Origin: Ktedonobacter sp. | GTDB taxonomy: Bacteria > Chloroflexota > Ktedonobacteria > Ktedonobacterales > Ktedonobacteraceae | NCBI GenBank assembly: GCA_003450555.1 | Contig: DMFQ01000342.1 | Coordinates: forward strand, 11,592 to 25,653 | Direction: 5' to 3' | DNA length: 14,062 nucleotides | Shown here: positions 12,703 to 14,062 of the stretch, in pieces | Layout of the letters: each line of letters starts with the position of its first letter | Position numbering within the stretch: the first letter of the stretch is position 1 | Notes under the pieces: generated by a model | Seen by the model: the letters and a program-made list of their open reading frames with translations, nothing else | Told to the model about the DNA's origin: nothing | Database searches by the model: none | Made by a program: the position numbers and the translations under genes

Positions 12703-13635
12703 TCAATCTCGTAAATGTGGCATCACTTCGCGCGCGAAACGTTCTATCTGCTCTACTCGCTCTGGCCAGCGCGGAACCATGAACTGAAGGGCGAGATGAT
12801 CAACGCCAATCGCGCGATACGCTCTGAGAGCCTCCAATAACTGCTCTGGATTGCCGCGAAGATGCTCTTCGTCTTGGGGTACGGGCCTGGACGTTACCTC
12901 GATCTGACGGCAGCATGCCAGGCGAATCTGTGCTGGATCGCGTCGGGCGGCTGTTGCCAATTGTAGCACATTATCGTAACCAGCTTTGAGCTCGCGGGGT
13001 GTGATCTTTACAAAATAGGGAAACCAGGCGTCGCCGTACTGTGCTGTACGCCGTTGGGCATGGATGCCTTCGCCTCCCACCCATAGCGGGATGCGTGGTT
13101 GTTGCAACGGTTTGGGGTAAAAGGCCACGTCCTGGAAGCGATAGAACCTGCCGTTGAAGCTTGCATGTTCCTCTGTCCAAAGTTTTGCAATGATTTGCAA
13201 TTGTTCATCGGTCATCCGCCCGCGATCTTTGAATGAGATTCCCAGGGCCGCGAACTCCTCCTCCATCCATCCGACACCGACGCCCATAATCAGGCGACCT
13301 TTGGAGAGCCGCTCAATGGAAACTGCCACGCGTGCCCAGTAAAGGGGATGCCGGTATGGCAGCACTAAAACGCTAACGCCGAGCGTGATTTTATCCGTGC
13401 AGTTCGCCAGAAAAGCCAGGCAGGTGAGCGAATCGAGGAAAGGCCGGTCTGGAGGAACAATGAATGCGTTGTTCTCGCTATAAGGGTACGAGGTGTGAAT
13501 TTCCCATGGTGTAACCACGCGATCGGCTGACCAAACAGCGTCAAAACCTTGTGTCTCTGCGCTACGTGCGGCTTCTACGAGCGTCTCTGGTCCCGTTGCT
13601 CGGCCCGAAATTGGCAAAAAGACACCGAATTTCAT
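12703..13635 (-). CDS. LLM-class F420-dependent oxidoreductase (second copy type)
   Basis: A 310-residue luciferase-like TIM-barrel enzyme. MKFGVFLPISG starts the barrel, FDAVWSADRVV (31-41) is the second strand, YRHPLYWAR (94-102) and GVGVGWMEEEFAALG (118-132) are strong signatures of the F420-binding group related to TIGR03619-type proteins, and GRFYRFQDVAFYPKPLQ (162-178) with IPLWVGGEG (182-190) completes the pattern. It lacks the DHFHPW and GTGEALNE motifs of the glucose-6-phosphate dehydrogenase-like enzyme at 131-1132, so the two are not recent duplicates. The ATG at 13635 has AAGGG about ten bases upstream. It lies 64 bp after the histidine kinase end on the same strand. The substrate is unknown; FMN rather than F420 remains possible for this superfamily. 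Confidence 0.88.
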   Translation of the reverse strand: MKFGVFLPISGRATGPETLVEAARSAETQGFDAVWSADRVVTPWEIHTSYPYSENNAFIVPPDRPFLDSLTCLAFLANCTDKITLGVSVLVLPYRHPLYWARVAVSIERLSKGRLIMGVGVGWMEEEFAALGISFKDRGRMTDEQLQIIAKLWTEEHASFNGRFYRFQDVAFYPKPLQQPRIPLWVGGEGIHAQRRTAQYGDAWFPYFVKITPRELKAGYDNVLQLATAARRDPAQIRLACCRQIEVTSRPVPQDEEHLRGNPEQLLEALRAYRAIGVDHLALQFMVPRWPERVEQIERFAREVMPHLRD

Positions 13636-13699
13636 CTCTTTTTACCCTTGACCCTTTCTGGTTGCTGTACCTATCTCCAACTTCAACGAGAAATAGTCT

Positions 13700-14062
13700 T
13701 TATGCTGATTCGTTGGAACGAACAATAGCTTCTTGCTCTCCAATCGGAACTAAATTTGTGTTGACCAAGGGGACAACCATATCCTGGGCCATGGGAACTT
13801 TCCATGCTTCATTGATCGCGATCAAGGGAGCCGAATGAAGGGTAAAGTAAAAGCGACTACCTTGCCCTGCTATACCTGAGCTTTCCACCCAGATGCTTCC
13901 TCCCATAGCCTCAACAAGTTGTTTGTTGATATATAAACCCAGGCCTGTTCCTCGTACTGAGCCAACAAGGTCTCGTTTGAGACGCACAAATTTTCCAAAA
14001 AGCAGGGGAATTTCTGAAGGTGGAATGCCAAGACCGGCGTCTTGCACACAGATACATACCTC
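13700..14062 (-). CDS. Histidine kinase, C-terminal ATP-binding end, cut by the window edge
   Basis: The open frame runs off the right edge; 120 codons plus stop are visible, starting EVCICVQDAGLGIP. DAGLGIP is the G1 box of the HATPase_c domain, LFGKFVRLKR corresponds to the F box, and GTGLGLYINKQLVEAMGG is the G2 box with its helix. GSRFYFTL closes the domain. About 40 further residues after it (to NESA) are not part of the known fold. The missing N-terminal part would carry the dimerisation and sensor domains. It lies upstream of, and in the same direction as, the second LLM gene, and the single-domain receiver at 12261-12695 is nearby, but partnership is only a guess. Confidence 0.92.
   Translation of the reverse strand, partial: EVCICVQDAGLGIPPSEIPLLFGKFVRLKRDLVGSVRGTGLGLYINKQLVEAMGGSIWVESSGIAGQGSRFYFTLHSAPLIAINEAWKVPMAQDMVVPLVNTNLVPIGEQEAIVRSNESA

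Overview
The window looks like chromosomal DNA of a Chloroflexota bacterium, most likely of the Ktedonobacteria or a related class. This rests on gene content: a bacterial F420 operon with separate CofE and nitroreductase genes instead of a fused FbiB, F420-dependent enzymes of both the luciferase-like (LLM) and PPOX types, an FMN-riboswitch-controlled RibXY-type riboflavin importer (described in Chloroflexi), and a large PknB-type kinase with a lectin-like outer domain. I see no tRNA, rRNA, CRISPR array, transposase or phage gene. The taxonomic call is an inference.

Region 1 (1-4361, all minus strand) is a tight F420 operon. In transcription order it holds cofE, an FMN-dependent nitroreductase matching the C-terminal half of FbiB, cofD, cofC, an LLM enzyme resembling F420-dependent glucose-6-phosphate dehydrogenase, and the first 33 codons of a PPOX-type F420 enzyme cut by the window edge. 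Together these turn FO into F420-0, reduce the dehydro form, add the glutamate tail, and supply enzymes that may charge and use the cofactor. FO synthase (FbiC or CofG/CofH) is not here. A perfect 9-bp inverted repeat straddles the -35 box of the operon promoter and is the best operator candidate in the window.

Region 2 (4306-5673, plus strand) diverges from the cof operon and encodes a DoxX-type membrane protein followed by a PIG-L/LmbE-type zinc deacetylase.

Region 3 (5674-8109, plus strand) is a riboflavin uptake unit: a promoter, a full FMN riboswitch (RFN element), a structured leader, an ABC permease (RibX), a lipoprotein binding protein (RibY) and a strong terminator. No ATPase gene is present, so the ATPase must be encoded elsewhere.

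Region 4 (8123-12079, minus strand) holds, in transcription order, a 153-residue protein with one C-terminal membrane segment, an MBL-fold hydrolase with an unusual HxDxDH metal motif, a zinc-ribbon Nudix hydrolase and a transmembrane Ser/Thr kinase.

Region 5 (12080-14062) has a stand-alone receiver protein (+) behind a near-consensus promoter, converging on a second LLM oxidoreductase (-), then the C-terminal end of a histidine kinase (-) cut by the right edge.

The common thread in the left half is flavin and deazaflavin economy: F420 maturation, an FMN-dependent reductase, F420-using enzymes and FMN-sensing riboflavin import within 8 kb. None of the families is new. The points most worth checking are the cof operator, the riboswitch expression platform, the missing transporter ATPase and the altered MBL motif.
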